This document shows positions 52,527 to 61,695 of a stretch of 64,000 nt of DNA, piece after piece. Below the pieces are notes generated by a model. That model saw nothing but the letters and a program-made list of their open reading frames with translations. It was not told the DNA's origin and made no database searches. The position numbers and the translations under genes were made by a program. This DNA comes from Streptomyces sp. BV286 (GTDB lineage Bacteria > Actinomycetota > Actinomycetes > Streptomycetales > Streptomycetaceae). Location: positions 54,879 to 118,878 of the forward strand of contig NZ_JAHRIB010000031.1 of NCBI RefSeq assembly GCF_019090165.1, written 5' to 3'. Position 1 is the stretch's first letter. Each line of letters opens with the position of its first letter.

Positions 52527-53389
52527 AGAGTCCTGAACGTCTGTTCGAAGGTGCTGCGGACCACGGCGCCCGTCGTCCGGTCGAGGACGCCGAACACGAC
52601 GTGATCGAAGGAGCCGGCGAACCGGCCGCCGTCGCCGAGCAGGGCGTGGAAGGCGCCCGCCACCTGTGCCGGGTCGTTCCGGAAGACGCCGCAGCCCCAG
52701 GCGCCGAGCACCAGCCGTCGGTAGCCGTGCGCGGCCGCCGTCTCCAGGACCCGCTCGGCGCGGGCCGCGAGGGCACGCGGCAGGTCGGGCGCCCGCTCGG
52801 GCGCCGTGCGCAGGATTACTCCCGCGTTGGGCGCGGCGGCGGTCAGGAATCCGGCGGTGTACGGCTCGTCGAGGAGTCGTCCCCGGTCGTCGCGGAAGAC
52901 CGGGACAGCCGGAGAGTGGATCACCCGGTCGGTGTAGAAGGGGTCGCGGTGTGCCCGGTGGTGGTCGTAGAACTCACGGGCCTCCACCACGCACGTGTAG
53001 AGCGCCGAGGCCCGGCACAGGGCTTCCTCCTGGGCCTGCGCGCCGTTCAGATAGCCGCCGCCCGGATTGCGTGCCGAGGCGAAGTTCAGCACCGCTACCG
53101 GGCCGGTCAGCCGATGCGCGGCCTCCAGGCTGCTCTCGCCCGTGACCTCGAAGAGCGTGTCCACCGGGCCCATCCGGGCCGTGTCCGCGGCAGCGGGCGG
53201 CGACGCGCCGCCGGAGCCGGGGCCGGAACGCGGTGTCTCCACGGGCCCCGGCCCGTACATCCGCGTGCCCTCCCGCGCGGCGGCCACCGCCGCGGCGATC
53301 GACACCTCGCGTCCGTCGGACGCGCGGTACGAACCCGCCGCGACGATCTCCTGCGTCTGCCGCGCGATGCCCCGCAGGCGGGCGCTCAT
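52511..53389 (-). CDS. Bacterial-type poly(ADP-ribose) glycohydrolase (macro-like fold)
   Basis: A 292-residue protein of the microbial PARG/TIGR02452 family. The diagnostic signature GGG-x7-QEE is intact (Gly110-112, Glu121-122; NPGGGYLNGAQAQEEAL). LVLGAWGCGVFRNDP, a macro-domain-like strand-loop, follows. The family removes ADP-ribose chains from proteins, by attack through the second Glu. Streptomycetes do carry ADP-ribosyl transferases, but none is in the window. ATG 53389. Confidence 0.85.
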   Translation of the reverse strand: MSARLRGIARQTQEIVAAGSYRASDGREVSIAAAVAAAREGTRMYGPGPVETPRSGPGSGGASPPAAADTARMGPVDTLFEVTGESSLEAAHRLTGPVAVLNFASARNPGGGYLNGAQAQEEALCRASALYTCVVEAREFYDHHRAHRDPFYTDRVIHSPAVPVFRDDRGRLLDEPYTAGFLTAAAPNAGVILRTAPERAPDLPRALAARAERVLETAAAHGYRRLVLGAWGCGVFRNDPAQVAGAFHALLGDGGRFAGSFDHVVFGVLDRTTGAVVRSTFEQTFRTLQRQP

Positions 53390-53647
53390 GGCGCCACCCC
53401 TGTAGGCGCCATGACCGCGTCCCGCGCGATCTCCCCCGACGCCCCCGTGGCGTCCCCCGTCGTGCTCATGAACGCATGGTGAGCGATCCTGGTACTGCGC
53501 CGCAACAGGATTTCCCGACCCCATAAGCGACGATACGCACCCTTGTGCGAACCGGCGTAAGTGGTCTTGGGTGGGACGAGCGACTGTCGGCCCGGCCCAA
53601 CCGACGCCGGACCGACGGCATGGATGGAGTCTCAGGAGGATCCCGAC

Positions 53648-54964
53648 ATGTCAGATTCGGTGAGTGACTGTTCGGAGCGCCGCTCCGCCGTCACCGAGGC
53701 CGAAGTGGAGGCGCTGGTCCGTGGCATCTGCTTCAAGACCGGACCGCCCCGCCGCCTCGGTGTGGAACTCGAATGGCTTGTCCACGAGCCGCGCTCCCCG
53801 CGGCTCCCCGTACCACCGGAACGTCTCGAAGCGGCCTACGCCGCTCTGCGGGCCCTGTCCCTGCGTTCGGCGCTCACCGTCGAACCGGGCGGCCAGCTGG
53901 AGCTCAGCTCCGCTCCCGCCGACTCCCTGATGGAGTGCGTCGGATCCGTCTCCGCGGACCTCGACGCCGTGCGCACGGTACTGCGCGACAGGGGTCTCGC
54001 TCTCCACGGACTGGGCCAGGAACCCTGGAACGAACCCACCCGGTTCCTTCATGAGCCGCGCTACGACGCCATGGAGACCTGCCTCGACCGTGCGGGCCCC
54101 GAGGGCCGCGCCATGATGTGCTCCTCGGCCTCCGTCCAGGTCTGCCTGGACGCCGGGTACGAGGAGCCCGGCCCGCTCGGCCACGGGCGGCGCTGGCTGC
54201 TGGCCCACCAGCTGGGCGCGGTCCTGGTGGGCGCGTTCGCCAATTCGCCGATGGCCGGGGGCCGGCTCACGGGCTGGCGTTCCACCCGGCAGTCCCTGTG
54301 GGCCGCGATGGACCCGGGCCGCACGAGCTCCCCGTCCCTCGACGGCGACCCGCGGACGGCGTGGGCGCGGCACGTGCTGGACGCGCCGGTGATGTGCGTA
54401 CGGGCACCCAGCGGCCCCTGGGAGGTACCGGAAGGCCTGACCTTCCGCGCGTGGACCCGGTCCGCAGCACCACCCGGCCGGGATGATCTCGACTACCACC
54501 AGACGACCCTGTTCCCGCCGGTGCGTCCGCGCGGCCACCTGGAGCTGCGCATGATCGACGCGCAGCCGGGCGACGACGGCTGGATCGTGCCGCTCGCCGT
54601 GACGGCGGCGCTGTTCGACGACCCGGAGGCCGCGGAGACCGCCTACCGGACGGTGAAACCGCTCGCCGAACGGGCCGGCTCGGCGCCCGCCCCGTGCAAC
54701 CCGCTGTGGACGGCCGCCGCCCGCTCGGGCCTGGCCGACCCCGAACTGCGGGAGGCGGCCGTCACCTGTTTCGCGGCGGCCGCCGACGCCCTGCCCCGGA
54801 TCGGCGCGAGCGACGGGGTGCGGAAGGCCGTCGCGGAGTTCACCGACCGCTATGTGGCCCGGGGCCGCTGCCCCGCCGACGACCTGCTCGACCACGTCGC
54901 CGGCACCGGCCGCCCGCCGCACGGCACGGAAGACCTGCTCCACGGGAAGGACATCCGCCCATGA
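53648..54964 (+). CDS. egtA: Ergothioneine biosynthesis glutamate-cysteine ligase EgtA
   Basis: A 438-residue GCS2-type ligase that makes gamma-glutamylcysteine, the sulfur donor for EgtB. Features include RLGVELEWLVHEP, the GQLELSSAP active-site strand, GLGQEPWNEPTRFLHEPRY and MCSSASVQVCLD. CAGGAGGA lies 7 nt before ATG 53648. Its stop overlaps egtB (ATGA). First gene of a four-gene operon with 1-4 bp overlaps throughout. Confidence 0.93.
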   Translation: MSDSVSDCSERRSAVTEAEVEALVRGICFKTGPPRRLGVELEWLVHEPRSPRLPVPPERLEAAYAALRALSLRSALTVEPGGQLELSSAPADSLMECVGSVSADLDAVRTVLRDRGLALHGLGQEPWNEPTRFLHEPRYDAMETCLDRAGPEGRAMMCSSASVQVCLDAGYEEPGPLGHGRRWLLAHQLGAVLVGAFANSPMAGGRLTGWRSTRQSLWAAMDPGRTSSPSLDGDPRTAWARHVLDAPVMCVRAPSGPWEVPEGLTFRAWTRSAAPPGRDDLDYHQTTLFPPVRPRGHLELRMIDAQPGDDGWIVPLAVTAALFDDPEAAETAYRTVKPLAERAGSAPAPCNPLWTAAARSGLADPELREAAVTCFAAAADALPRIGASDGVRKAVAEFTDRYVARGRCPADDLLDHVAGTGRPPHGTEDLLHGKDIRP

Positions 54965-56301
54965 CCGACCCCGGCACCTCGCTCGACGACCCGGAGACGC
55001 TCAGGAAGCGTGCGCTGGCGGCGCTGACCACGGCCCGCGACCGCACCGCGCTCCTGACCTCCTGCGTGGAGGACCCCGAACTGACCGCACAGCACTCGCC
55101 GTTGATGTCCCCGCTGGTGTGGGACCTCGCGCACATCGGCAACCAGGAGGAGCTGTGGCTGCTGCGGACACTCGCCGGCCGCGACGCGATGCGGCCCGAG
55201 ATCGACGGCCTGTACGACGCGTTCGAGCATCCGCGCTCCGAGCGGCCGTCACTGCCGCTGCTGCTGCCCGCCGAGGCCCGCAGTTACGCCGCCGAGGTAC
55301 GCGAACGCGCGCTGGACATCCTGGAGAGCGCCGCCTTCCAGGGCCGGGGCGACCGCCTGACCGAGGCGGGTTTCGCCTTCGGCATGATCGCCCAGCACGA
55401 ACAGCAGCACGACGAGACGATGCTGATCACCCATCAGCTCCGCCGGGGCCCGACCGCCCTGACGGCTCCGGACCCGATACCCGACCCGGCGTACCGGGGG
55501 CCGGCCGAAGTACTCGTTCCCGGCGGCCCGTTCACCATGGGCACCTCCACCGAGCCGTGGGCGCTGGACAACGAACGGCCCGCGCACCAGCGCCTGGTGC
55601 CGCCGTTCCTCATCGACACCACCCCGGTGACGAACGAGGCGTACCAGGCGTTCATCGCGGACGGCGGTTACGGCGATCCGCGCTGGTGGGCGTCCGAGGG
55701 CTGGGCGCACATCCGGGCGCACTCCATCGAGGCACCGCTGTTCTGGCGCCGCGAGGGCGGCGACTGGCTGCGGCGGCGCTTCGGCGTCACCGAGATCGTG
55801 CCGCCGAACGAGCCGGTGCTGCACGTCAGTTGGTACGAGGCCGACGCGTTCGCGCGCTGGGCGGGGCGGCGGCTGCCCACCGAGGCCGAGTGGGAGAAGG
55901 CGGCCCGCCACGACCCGGAGACCGGCCGCTCCACCCGCTACCCGTGGGGCGACGCCGACCCCACCCCCGAGCACGCCAACCTCGGCCAGCGTCATCTGCG
56001 TCCGGCACCGGCCGGCAGCTACCCGGAGGGCCAGTCGCCCCTCGGCGTACGGCAGTTGATCGGTGACGTGTGGGAGTGGACGTCCAGCGACCTGCTCCCC
56101 TACCCGGGCTTCTCGGCCTTTCCCTACCGGGAGTACTCGGAGGTCTTCTTCGGGTCGGAGCACAAGGTGCTGCGCGGCGGCTCCTTCGCGGTGGACCCGG
56201 TGGCCTGCCGGGGCACGTTCCGCAACTGGGACTATCCGGTCCGGCGGCAGATCTTCTCCGGGTTCCGTACCGCCCGGGACGTCGGCCCGGAGGGCGTCTG
56301 A
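54961..56301 (+). CDS. egtB: Ergothioneine biosynthesis sulfoxide synthase EgtB
   Basis: A 446-residue two-domain enzyme: DinB-like N-domain and FGE-sulfatase-like C-domain (LVPGGPFTMGTSTEPWALDN ... RGGSFAVDPVACRGTFRNWD). The non-heme iron site is complete: His58 (LAHIGNQEE) and HEQQHDE (His146, His150), the HX3HXE motif. It forms the C-S bond between hercynine and gamma-glutamylcysteine using O2. It overlaps egtA by 4 bp, and its stop overlaps the egtC start by one base (TGATG). Confidence 0.94.
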   Translation: MTDPGTSLDDPETLRKRALAALTTARDRTALLTSCVEDPELTAQHSPLMSPLVWDLAHIGNQEELWLLRTLAGRDAMRPEIDGLYDAFEHPRSERPSLPLLLPAEARSYAAEVRERALDILESAAFQGRGDRLTEAGFAFGMIAQHEQQHDETMLITHQLRRGPTALTAPDPIPDPAYRGPAEVLVPGGPFTMGTSTEPWALDNERPAHQRLVPPFLIDTTPVTNEAYQAFIADGGYGDPRWWASEGWAHIRAHSIEAPLFWRREGGDWLRRRFGVTEIVPPNEPVLHVSWYEADAFARWAGRRLPTEAEWEKAARHDPETGRSTRYPWGDADPTPEHANLGQRHLRPAPAGSYPEGQSPLGVRQLIGDVWEWTSSDLLPYPGFSAFPYREYSEVFFGSEHKVLRGGSFAVDPVACRGTFRNWDYPVRRQIFSGFRTARDVGPEGV

Positions 56302-57092
56302 TGTGCCGTCATCTCGCGTATCTGGGACCCGCGGAGCCGCTCGGCCGACTCCTGATGGAACCGGCGCACAGCCTGTACCGCCAGTCGTGGGCACCTCGGC
56401 GCCAGCGGTACGGGACCGTCAACGCCGATGGTTTCGGGGTGGGCTGGTACGCCGAGGGGGACCCGGTGCCCGCGCGGTACCGGCGTACCGGACCGGTCTG
56501 GGGCGACCCGTCCTTCGCCGACCTGACGCGGGTGGTGCGCTCGGGCGCGCTGCTGGCCGCGGTGCGCGACGCGACCCTGGCGGGTGCGGACGGGGAGGCC
56601 GCGGCGGCGCCGTTCGCCGCGGACACCTGGCTGTTCAGCCACAACGGCGCGATCGCCGGCTGGCCGTTCTCCCTGGCCCCGCTCGCCCGGACCCTGCCGG
56701 CCGCGGACCTGCTGTCGATGGAGGCGCGCTGCGACTCGGCGCTCGTCTGGGCACTGGTCCTCAACCGGCTGCGCGGCGGGGACGAGGAGGGCCAGGCCCT
56801 CGCCGACACGGTCCTCGACGTCGCGGCGGCGGCCCCCGGCTCGCGCCTCAACCTCCTGCTCACCAACGGCGAGGTGATCGCCGCCACCGCCTGGGGCGAC
56901 ACGCTCTGGTACCTGACCGAACCCGGCCGGCGCACCGTCGTCGCGTCCGAGCCGTACGACGACGATCCGCACTGGCAGGAGGTGCCGGACCGCACCCTGC
57001 TGGCCGCGAGCCGCTCGGACGTCCTGCTCACCCCCCTGAAGGACATCGACGAACACCTGGCATCCGCATCAAGCAAGGAGCCCCGTACGTGA
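56301..57092 (+). CDS. egtC: Ergothioneine biosynthesis amidohydrolase EgtC
   Basis: A 263-residue class-II glutamine-amidotransferase-fold hydrolase. Cys2 after Met removal (MCRHLAYLGP) is the nucleophile, and FSHNGAIAGWP is the substrate loop. It removes the gamma-glutamyl group from hercynylcysteine sulfoxide conjugate. One-base overlap with egtB, and GTGA overlap with egtD. Confidence 0.94.
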   Translation: MCRHLAYLGPAEPLGRLLMEPAHSLYRQSWAPRRQRYGTVNADGFGVGWYAEGDPVPARYRRTGPVWGDPSFADLTRVVRSGALLAAVRDATLAGADGEAAAAPFAADTWLFSHNGAIAGWPFSLAPLARTLPAADLLSMEARCDSALVWALVLNRLRGGDEEGQALADTVLDVAAAAPGSRLNLLLTNGEVIAATAWGDTLWYLTEPGRRTVVASEPYDDDPHWQEVPDRTLLAASRSDVLLTPLKDIDEHLASASSKEPRT

Positions 57093-58051
57093 GTCCGTTC
57101 CTGGTCACCCGCACCCTGCCCGAGGACGCCACCGAGGCCGCCCTGCGCGCCGACGTCCTGCACGGTCTGACCCGCACGCCGAAGACGCTCCCGCCCAAGT
57201 GGTTCTACGACGCGCACGGCAGCGAGCTCTTCGAGAAGATCACCGCGCTGCCCGAGTACTACCCCACGCGTGCCGAGCGCGAGATCCTCGTCGCCCGGGC
57301 CCCCGAGATCGCGGCGGCGACCGGCGCCCGCACCCTGGTCGAGCTGGGTTCCGGCTCGTCCGACAAGACCAGGCACCTGCTCGACGCGCTGTCCGCGCTG
57401 CACACCTATGTTCCGGTGGACGTGAGCGAGAGCGCGCTCACCCAGGCCGGACAGGCCCTGGTCGCCGAGCGGCCCTCCCTCGACGTGCACGCGCTGATCG
57501 CCGACTTCACCGGCGGTCTCGCGCTGCCCGGTACGCCCGGGCCGAGGCTCGTCGCGTTCCTCGGCGGCACGATCGGCAATCTGCTGCCCGCCGAACGCGC
57601 CGCGTTCCTGGCGTCCGTACGTTCCCTGCTGTCGCCGGGGGACGCCCTACTCCTCGGCACGGACCTCGTGAAGGACGAGTCGGTCCTCGTCGCGGCCTAC
57701 GACGACGCGGCCGGGGTGACGGCGGCGTTCAACAAGAACGTGCTGACCGTCGTCAACCGCGAGCTCGGCGCGGACTTCGATCCCGACGAGTTCAGCCATG
57801 TCGCCGCCTGGAACGCACAGGAGGAGTGGATCGAGATGCGGCTGCGCGCCCGTTCGGCGCTGACCGTGAAGATCCCCGCGCTCGATCTCGCCGTCGAGTT
57901 CGCCGAGGGCGAGGAGATGCGGACCGAGGTGTCGGCGAAGTTCCGCGAGGAGGGCGTACGCGCGGAACTCGCCGCGACCGGACTCGAACTCACCCACTGG
58001 TGGACGGACCCCGAGGGGAGGTTCGCGCTGTCGCTGAGCACGGCCCGGTGA
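57089..58051 (+). CDS. egtD: L-histidine N-alpha-methyltransferase EgtD
   Basis: A 320-residue SAM methyltransferase that trimethylates histidine to hercynine. LVELGSGSSDKTRHLLDAL is the SAM loop. KWFYDAHGSELFEKITALPE, FLGGTIGNLLP and DLVKDESVL match EgtD. GTG 57089 overlaps egtC by 4 bp, with AAGGAG 9 nt upstream. It is the last egt gene. The C-S lyase EgtE has no gene here, as is common in streptomycetes. Confidence 0.94.
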   Translation: MSPFLVTRTLPEDATEAALRADVLHGLTRTPKTLPPKWFYDAHGSELFEKITALPEYYPTRAEREILVARAPEIAAATGARTLVELGSGSSDKTRHLLDALSALHTYVPVDVSESALTQAGQALVAERPSLDVHALIADFTGGLALPGTPGPRLVAFLGGTIGNLLPAERAAFLASVRSLLSPGDALLLGTDLVKDESVLVAAYDDAAGVTAAFNKNVLTVVNRELGADFDPDEFSHVAAWNAQEEWIEMRLRARSALTVKIPALDLAVEFAEGEEMRTEVSAKFREEGVRAELAATGLELTHWWTDPEGRFALSLSTAR

Positions 58052-58176
58052 CAGTCGCCGGACCGGGGCCCGTCCGGGTCCCGGTCCCCCGGGCCCACAT
58101 CTCGCGGTCCCCCGCCTCGTGGGGCACCGTGGAACGACGCGTGGCACACAGGCCACGGCGGAGAGGAGCAACCCGT

Positions 58177-58392
58177 ATGTCCGACCACACCTACCGCGTC
58201 ACCGAGATCGTCGGGACCTCGCACGAGGGCATCGACCAGGCGATCCGCAACGGGATCACCCGGGCCTCGCAGACCCTGCGCAACCTCGACTGGTTCGAGG
58301 TCACCCAGGTCCGCGGACAGATCGAGAACGGGCAGGTCCAGCACTACCAGGTCGGCCTGAAGGTCGGTTTCCGCCTGGAGGACGCGGACTGA
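58177..58392 (+). CDS. Dodecin
   Basis: A 71-residue flavin/CoA-binding dodecin. VTEIVGTSHEGIDQAIRNGI is typical, as are Trp39 (LDWFEVTQ), which stacks on flavin, and the strand HYQVGLKVGFRL. Twelve copies form a hollow sphere storing flavin or protecting it from light. GAGAGGA precedes ATG 58177. It lies 125 bp after egtD and may be separately transcribed. Confidence 0.93.
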   Translation: MSDHTYRVTEIVGTSHEGIDQAIRNGITRASQTLRNLDWFEVTQVRGQIENGQVQHYQVGLKVGFRLEDAD

Positions 58393-58466
58393 CGACCGCC
58401 TCGTCGAAACCGGCGGACAGACCGCTCCGGCGCCCGGGCCACGCAGGTCCGGGCGACCCACGCGTG

Positions 58467-58500
58467 CGGGAGGGCCGGACCCTCAGGTCCGTCCCTCCCG
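58467..58500. terminator. Bidirectional hairpin between dodecin and HAD genes
   Basis: A 15-bp stem with one mismatch, CGGGAGGGCCGGACC / GGTCCGTCCCTCCCG, and a 4-nt loop CTCA. The HAD stop codon (58483-58485) lies in the loop itself. It ends the dodecin message about 75 bp after its stop. Confidence 0.78.
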
Positions 58501-58971
58501 TTCCTGTGCCGCCTTCAGCGCCGCCGACGCTGCGGCCCAGCGCGCTCTGACGACGGTGAAGCCGGCCCGTTCGGCGTCCTCGCACACCAGCTCGTCGTCG
58601 TCCACGAGCACCCTGATCTCGCGGTCCCGGGCCAGCCCGCGCAGAATCTCCAGCTTGGTGCGCCGGGCGGGCCTGCGGTCGTCGTTGCGGCGCATCCTGA
58701 TGCGGCCCTCCGGCAGGCCCTGGGCGGCGAGCCAGGCCTCCGTGTCCTTGCGGCAGCGCTCGGGCCGCCCGGTGAGGTAGAGGACCTCGCACCGTTCGGC
58801 GTGTTCCAGCGCCAGTGCCACGCCCTCGGCCAGCGGCGGATCGTGCTGCGCCGCGGCGAAGAAGGCGTCCCAGTCCCGCGGGCTGCGCTCCAGGAACCGC
58901 TGCCGGTGCGCTGTGTCGGCGAGCGTGCCGTCGAGGTCGAAGACGGCGAGGGGCCTGTTGTCGTTCGTCAC
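58483..58971 (-). CDS. Small HAD-family phosphatase
   Basis: A 162-residue HAD hydrolase without a cap domain: motif I FDLDGTLADT, motif II YLTGRPERC, and acidic motif IV VDDDELVCEDA. The arrangement resembles acid-phosphatase/polynucleotide-3'-phosphatase-like HADs. Substrate is unknown. The start is GTG 58971 (an in-frame GTG at 58980 would add three residues). Its stop codon lies in a terminator loop. Confidence 0.82.
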   Translation of the reverse strand: MTNDNRPLAVFDLDGTLADTAHRQRFLERSPRDWDAFFAAAQHDPPLAEGVALALEHAERCEVLYLTGRPERCRKDTEAWLAAQGLPEGRIRMRRNDDRRPARRTKLEILRGLARDREIRVLVDDDELVCEDAERAGFTVVRARWAAASAALKAAQEREGRT

Positions 58972-59034
58972 CCCGCCCACCCTAGGACGCCGGTTGCCAC
59001 CCGGAACGGCCAGGCCCGTTCGCCGCTCGACGCG

Positions 59035-60000
59035 CTACGACACGGGCTCGGTCCCCGCCTCCTGCTTCTTCGAGGCCCGCAGGCTGGTGAAGGTCGTCAC
59101 CGCGAGGACCAGGACGATGAAGCCGAGCGAGAACGGGATGCTGATCTCCGGGACGTGCACCCCGGACTCGTGCAGGGCGTGCAGCACCAGTTTGACGCCG
59201 ATGAAGCCGAGGATGATCGACAGCCCGTACGAGAGATGGACGAGCCGCTTGAGCAGCCCGCCGATCAGGAAGTACAGCTGCCGCAGGCCCATCAGTGCGA
59301 AGGCGTTCGCGGTGAAGACGATGTAGGGCTCCTCGGTGAGGCCGTAGATGGCCGGAATGGAGTCCAGGGCGAACAGGACGTCAGTGGAGCCGATCGCCAG
59401 CATGACCACCATCATCGGGGTCATCACGCGCTTGCCGTTCTGCTCCACCCACAGCTTGGTCCCGTGGTAGCGGTCGGCCACTCCGAAGCGCCGCTCGACC
59501 GCCTTGAGCAGCTTGTTCTCCTCGTACTCCTCGTCGCCGTGGCCCTTGCGGGCGTCCTGGACGAGCTTCCACGCGGTCCAGATCAGGAACGCCCCGAAGA
59601 GGTAGAAGACCCAGGAGAACGTCGAGATGATCGCGGCACCGGCGGCGATGAAGATCGTCCGCAGCACCAGGGCCACGATCACGCCGACCATCAGTACCCG
59701 CTGCTGGTACTGGGCCGGCACGGAGAACTTCGCCATGATCAGGACGAACACGAAGAGGTTGTCGACGCTGAGCGACTTCTCCGTGATGTACCCGGCGAAG
59801 AACTCGCCCGAGGGACCCCCGCCGTAGACCACCAGCAGCCCGACGCCGAACGCCACGGCCAGGGCCACCCACACCGCACTCCAGATGCCGGCCTCCTTCA
59901 GGGAGACCTCATGGGGTTTGCGGCCGATGAAGAAATCCACGGCGATGAGCGCGCACAGTGCTGCGATGGACAGCGCCCACACGCCAAAGGAGACGTTCAC
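59035..60000 (-). CDS. TerC-family integral membrane protein
   Basis: A 321-residue membrane protein with eight or nine helices. TerC motifs: YITEKSLSVDNLFVFVLIM and IGSTDVLFALDSIPAI, each with acidic residues within membrane helices. TerC proteins export Mn2+ or insert metals into secreted enzymes, and the tellurite name is historical. GTG 60000 follows GGAGGAAAA. I looked for a manganese (yybP-ykoY) riboswitch in the 166-bp leader and found none I could defend. Confidence 0.88.
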   Translation of the reverse strand: MNVSFGVWALSIAALCALIAVDFFIGRKPHEVSLKEAGIWSAVWVALAVAFGVGLLVVYGGGPSGEFFAGYITEKSLSVDNLFVFVLIMAKFSVPAQYQQRVLMVGVIVALVLRTIFIAAGAAIISTFSWVFYLFGAFLIWTAWKLVQDARKGHGDEEYEENKLLKAVERRFGVADRYHGTKLWVEQNGKRVMTPMMVVMLAIGSTDVLFALDSIPAIYGLTEEPYIVFTANAFALMGLRQLYFLIGGLLKRLVHLSYGLSIILGFIGVKLVLHALHESGVHVPEISIPFSLGFIVLVLAVTTFTSLRASKKQEAGTEPVS

Positions 60001-60166
60001 TTTTCCTCCGGGGGCTGATGTTGCGGGTGACAGCGTCGCCAGTCGTGAAGAACAAAACCACCCCGGCAAGGTAAACAGACGGCAACGTGCGGGCATACAC
60101 GTGGCAGCGGAACCTTCTCGCCCACCTGGACGGGAATCCTGGAGCGCCCGCGGTGTTGAATCCCAC

Positions 60167-61213
60167 GTGAGCTCAGTGATCGCGTCGACCCGATTCTCCG
60201 TCCTCGACCGCTCGCGCACCCGCGAGGGGCACGCGGCCCCCGAGGCGCTGCGGGACACCGTGGGGCTGGCCCGGGAGCTGGAGCGGCTCGGCTACCACCG
60301 GGTCTGGGTCTCGGAGCACCACGGCGTGCCGGGTGTCGCCGGTTCCGCGCCGACCGTGCTGGCCGCCGCGGTCGCCGCCGCGACCCGCACGATCCGGGTC
60401 GGCACGGGCGGGGTGATGCTGCCCAACCACCAGCCCCTGGTGGTGGCCGAGCAGTTCGGTGTCCTGGAGTCCCTGTTCCCCGGGCGCGTCGACATGGGCC
60501 TGGGCCGTTCCGTCGGGTTCACGGACGGTGTCCGCAGGGCGCTGGGCCGGGAGAAGGATGTCGCCGACGACTTCGCGGCGCAGCTGGACGAGCTGCTCGG
60601 CTGGTTCCGGGGCACGTCCCCCACCGGCGCGCACGCGCGCCCCGCCGAGGGCCTGACCGTGCCGCCGTTCGTGCTGGCCATGGGCGAGGGCGCCACGATC
60701 GCCGCCCGGGCCGGCCTGCCGATGGTGATCGGCGACCTCAGGAACCGCGAGAAGATGCGGCGCGGCGTCGACCACTACCGCGAGACGTTCCGGCCCTCGT
60801 CCTGGGCGGCGCAGCCGTACGTCGTCGTCTCGGGGACGGTCGCGGTCGCGGCGAGCCCCGGGGAGGCCCGCCGGCTGCTGCTCCCCGAGGCCTGGTCGAT
60901 GGCGTACTCGCGCACGCACGGTACGTTCCCGCCGCTGCCGCCGGCCGAGCGCGTCGAGGCACTGACGATGACGGAGAAGGAGCGCGGCTTCTACGAGTCG
61001 GGCCTCTCGGGCCACATCGCCGGCACCGAGGACCAGGTCGCCCACGAACTGGAGACGGTGATCAAGGAGACCGGCGCCGACGAGGTTCTGGTCACGACCA
61101 GTACGTACGACCGGGACGCGCTGCTGGACTCGTACCGGAGGCTGGCACGGGTCGCGGGACTCGGGCCTGTCCGGCACCCGGAGGTGCCGGACAGGCCCAA
61201 GGACGGGTCCTAG
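60167..61213 (+). CDS. Luciferase-like monooxygenase (LLM) family protein
   Basis: A 348-residue bacterial-luciferase-like flavin monooxygenase: FSVLDRSRTREG near the N-terminus, LGYHRVWVSEHHGVPGVAGSAP, IRVGTGGVMLPNHQPLVVAEQF and FPGRVDMGLGRSVGFT. It uses FMNH2 (or F420H2) from a partner reductase, with substrate unknown. GTG 60167 has no clear ribosome-binding site, so the start is uncertain. Its TAG stop lies in the tetramer CTAG shared with the opposite-strand I36 gene. Confidence 0.85.
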   Translation: MSSVIASTRFSVLDRSRTREGHAAPEALRDTVGLARELERLGYHRVWVSEHHGVPGVAGSAPTVLAAAVAAATRTIRVGTGGVMLPNHQPLVVAEQFGVLESLFPGRVDMGLGRSVGFTDGVRRALGREKDVADDFAAQLDELLGWFRGTSPTGAHARPAEGLTVPPFVLAMGEGATIAARAGLPMVIGDLRNREKMRRGVDHYRETFRPSSWAAQPYVVVSGTVAVAASPGEARRLLLPEAWSMAYSRTHGTFPPLPPAERVEALTMTEKERGFYESGLSGHIAGTEDQVAHELETVIKETGADEVLVTTSTYDRDALLDSYRRLARVAGLGPVRHPEVPDRPKDGS

Positions 61214-61695
61214 TTGGGGCAGCCGCTGGCGTTGTGCCGGCAGAGGGAGCCGATGGTGTAGGTGCCGGCGAGGTTGCCCTGGCCTCCGGAGAGGGTGCTG
61301 CCGATCCGGTCCTGGTAGCTGAACGCCCGGTAGTAGTGGTAGCGATAGCTCGTCCGGTTGTAGACGGACCTGGTGACCGTTCCGTTGTTCATCCAGGAAC
61401 ACGCCTCCCGCGCACGCGGGTTCAGGGCGGAGCTCCACTGGCACCTCGACCCCGTGCCGTTCGACCCGGACCAGAAGCAGATCCAGCCGCTGCCGCAGTC
61501 GGAGTACGCCTTGGTCCCGACGTCGCCCGGCGCGCTGTCGAAGCCCATGGCCTGGCCCGCGCCCAGGGACTGCGCGGCGATGTCGGCGGGCGTGAAGGCC
61601 GGTGCCTCCTGGGCCTGTGCCGTCGGGGTCAGCGCCAGGGTGGCCCCCATCAGGCCGGTCGTCATGAGGACGGCGAGTTTGGTGCGAATGTTCAC
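61210..61695 (-). CDS. Secreted peptidase-inhibitor I36-like protein
   Basis: A 161-residue secreted protein. The signal peptide ends near AQA (residue 28). The mature protein has six Cys (67, 73, 85, 99, 152, 159) and a beta/gamma-crystallin-like domain (GWICFWSGSNGTGSRCQW) as in family I36 metallopeptidase inhibitors (SMI) of Streptomyces. It is divergent from the HTH/peptidoglycan protein at 282 bp, across an array of TGTCC half-sites. Inhibitor activity is inferred from family. Confidence 0.82.
   Translation of the reverse strand: MNIRTKLAVLMTTGLMGATLALTPTAQAQEAPAFTPADIAAQSLGAGQAMGFDSAPGDVGTKAYSDCGSGWICFWSGSNGTGSRCQWSSALNPRAREACSWMNNGTVTRSVYNRTSYRYHYYRAFSYQDRIGSTLSGGQGNLAGTYTIGSLCRHNASGCPN

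Noticed and set aside
60133..60157. Second sigma-R promoter before the LLM gene
   Set aside because: GGAAT and GTT are present but 17 rather than 18 bp apart, and the GTT lies only about 10 bp from the start codon.
60001..60166. Manganese (yybP-ykoY) riboswitch upstream of the TerC gene
   Set aside because: TerC genes can carry one, but the leader lacks a recognisable pair of conserved internal loops on the minus strand.
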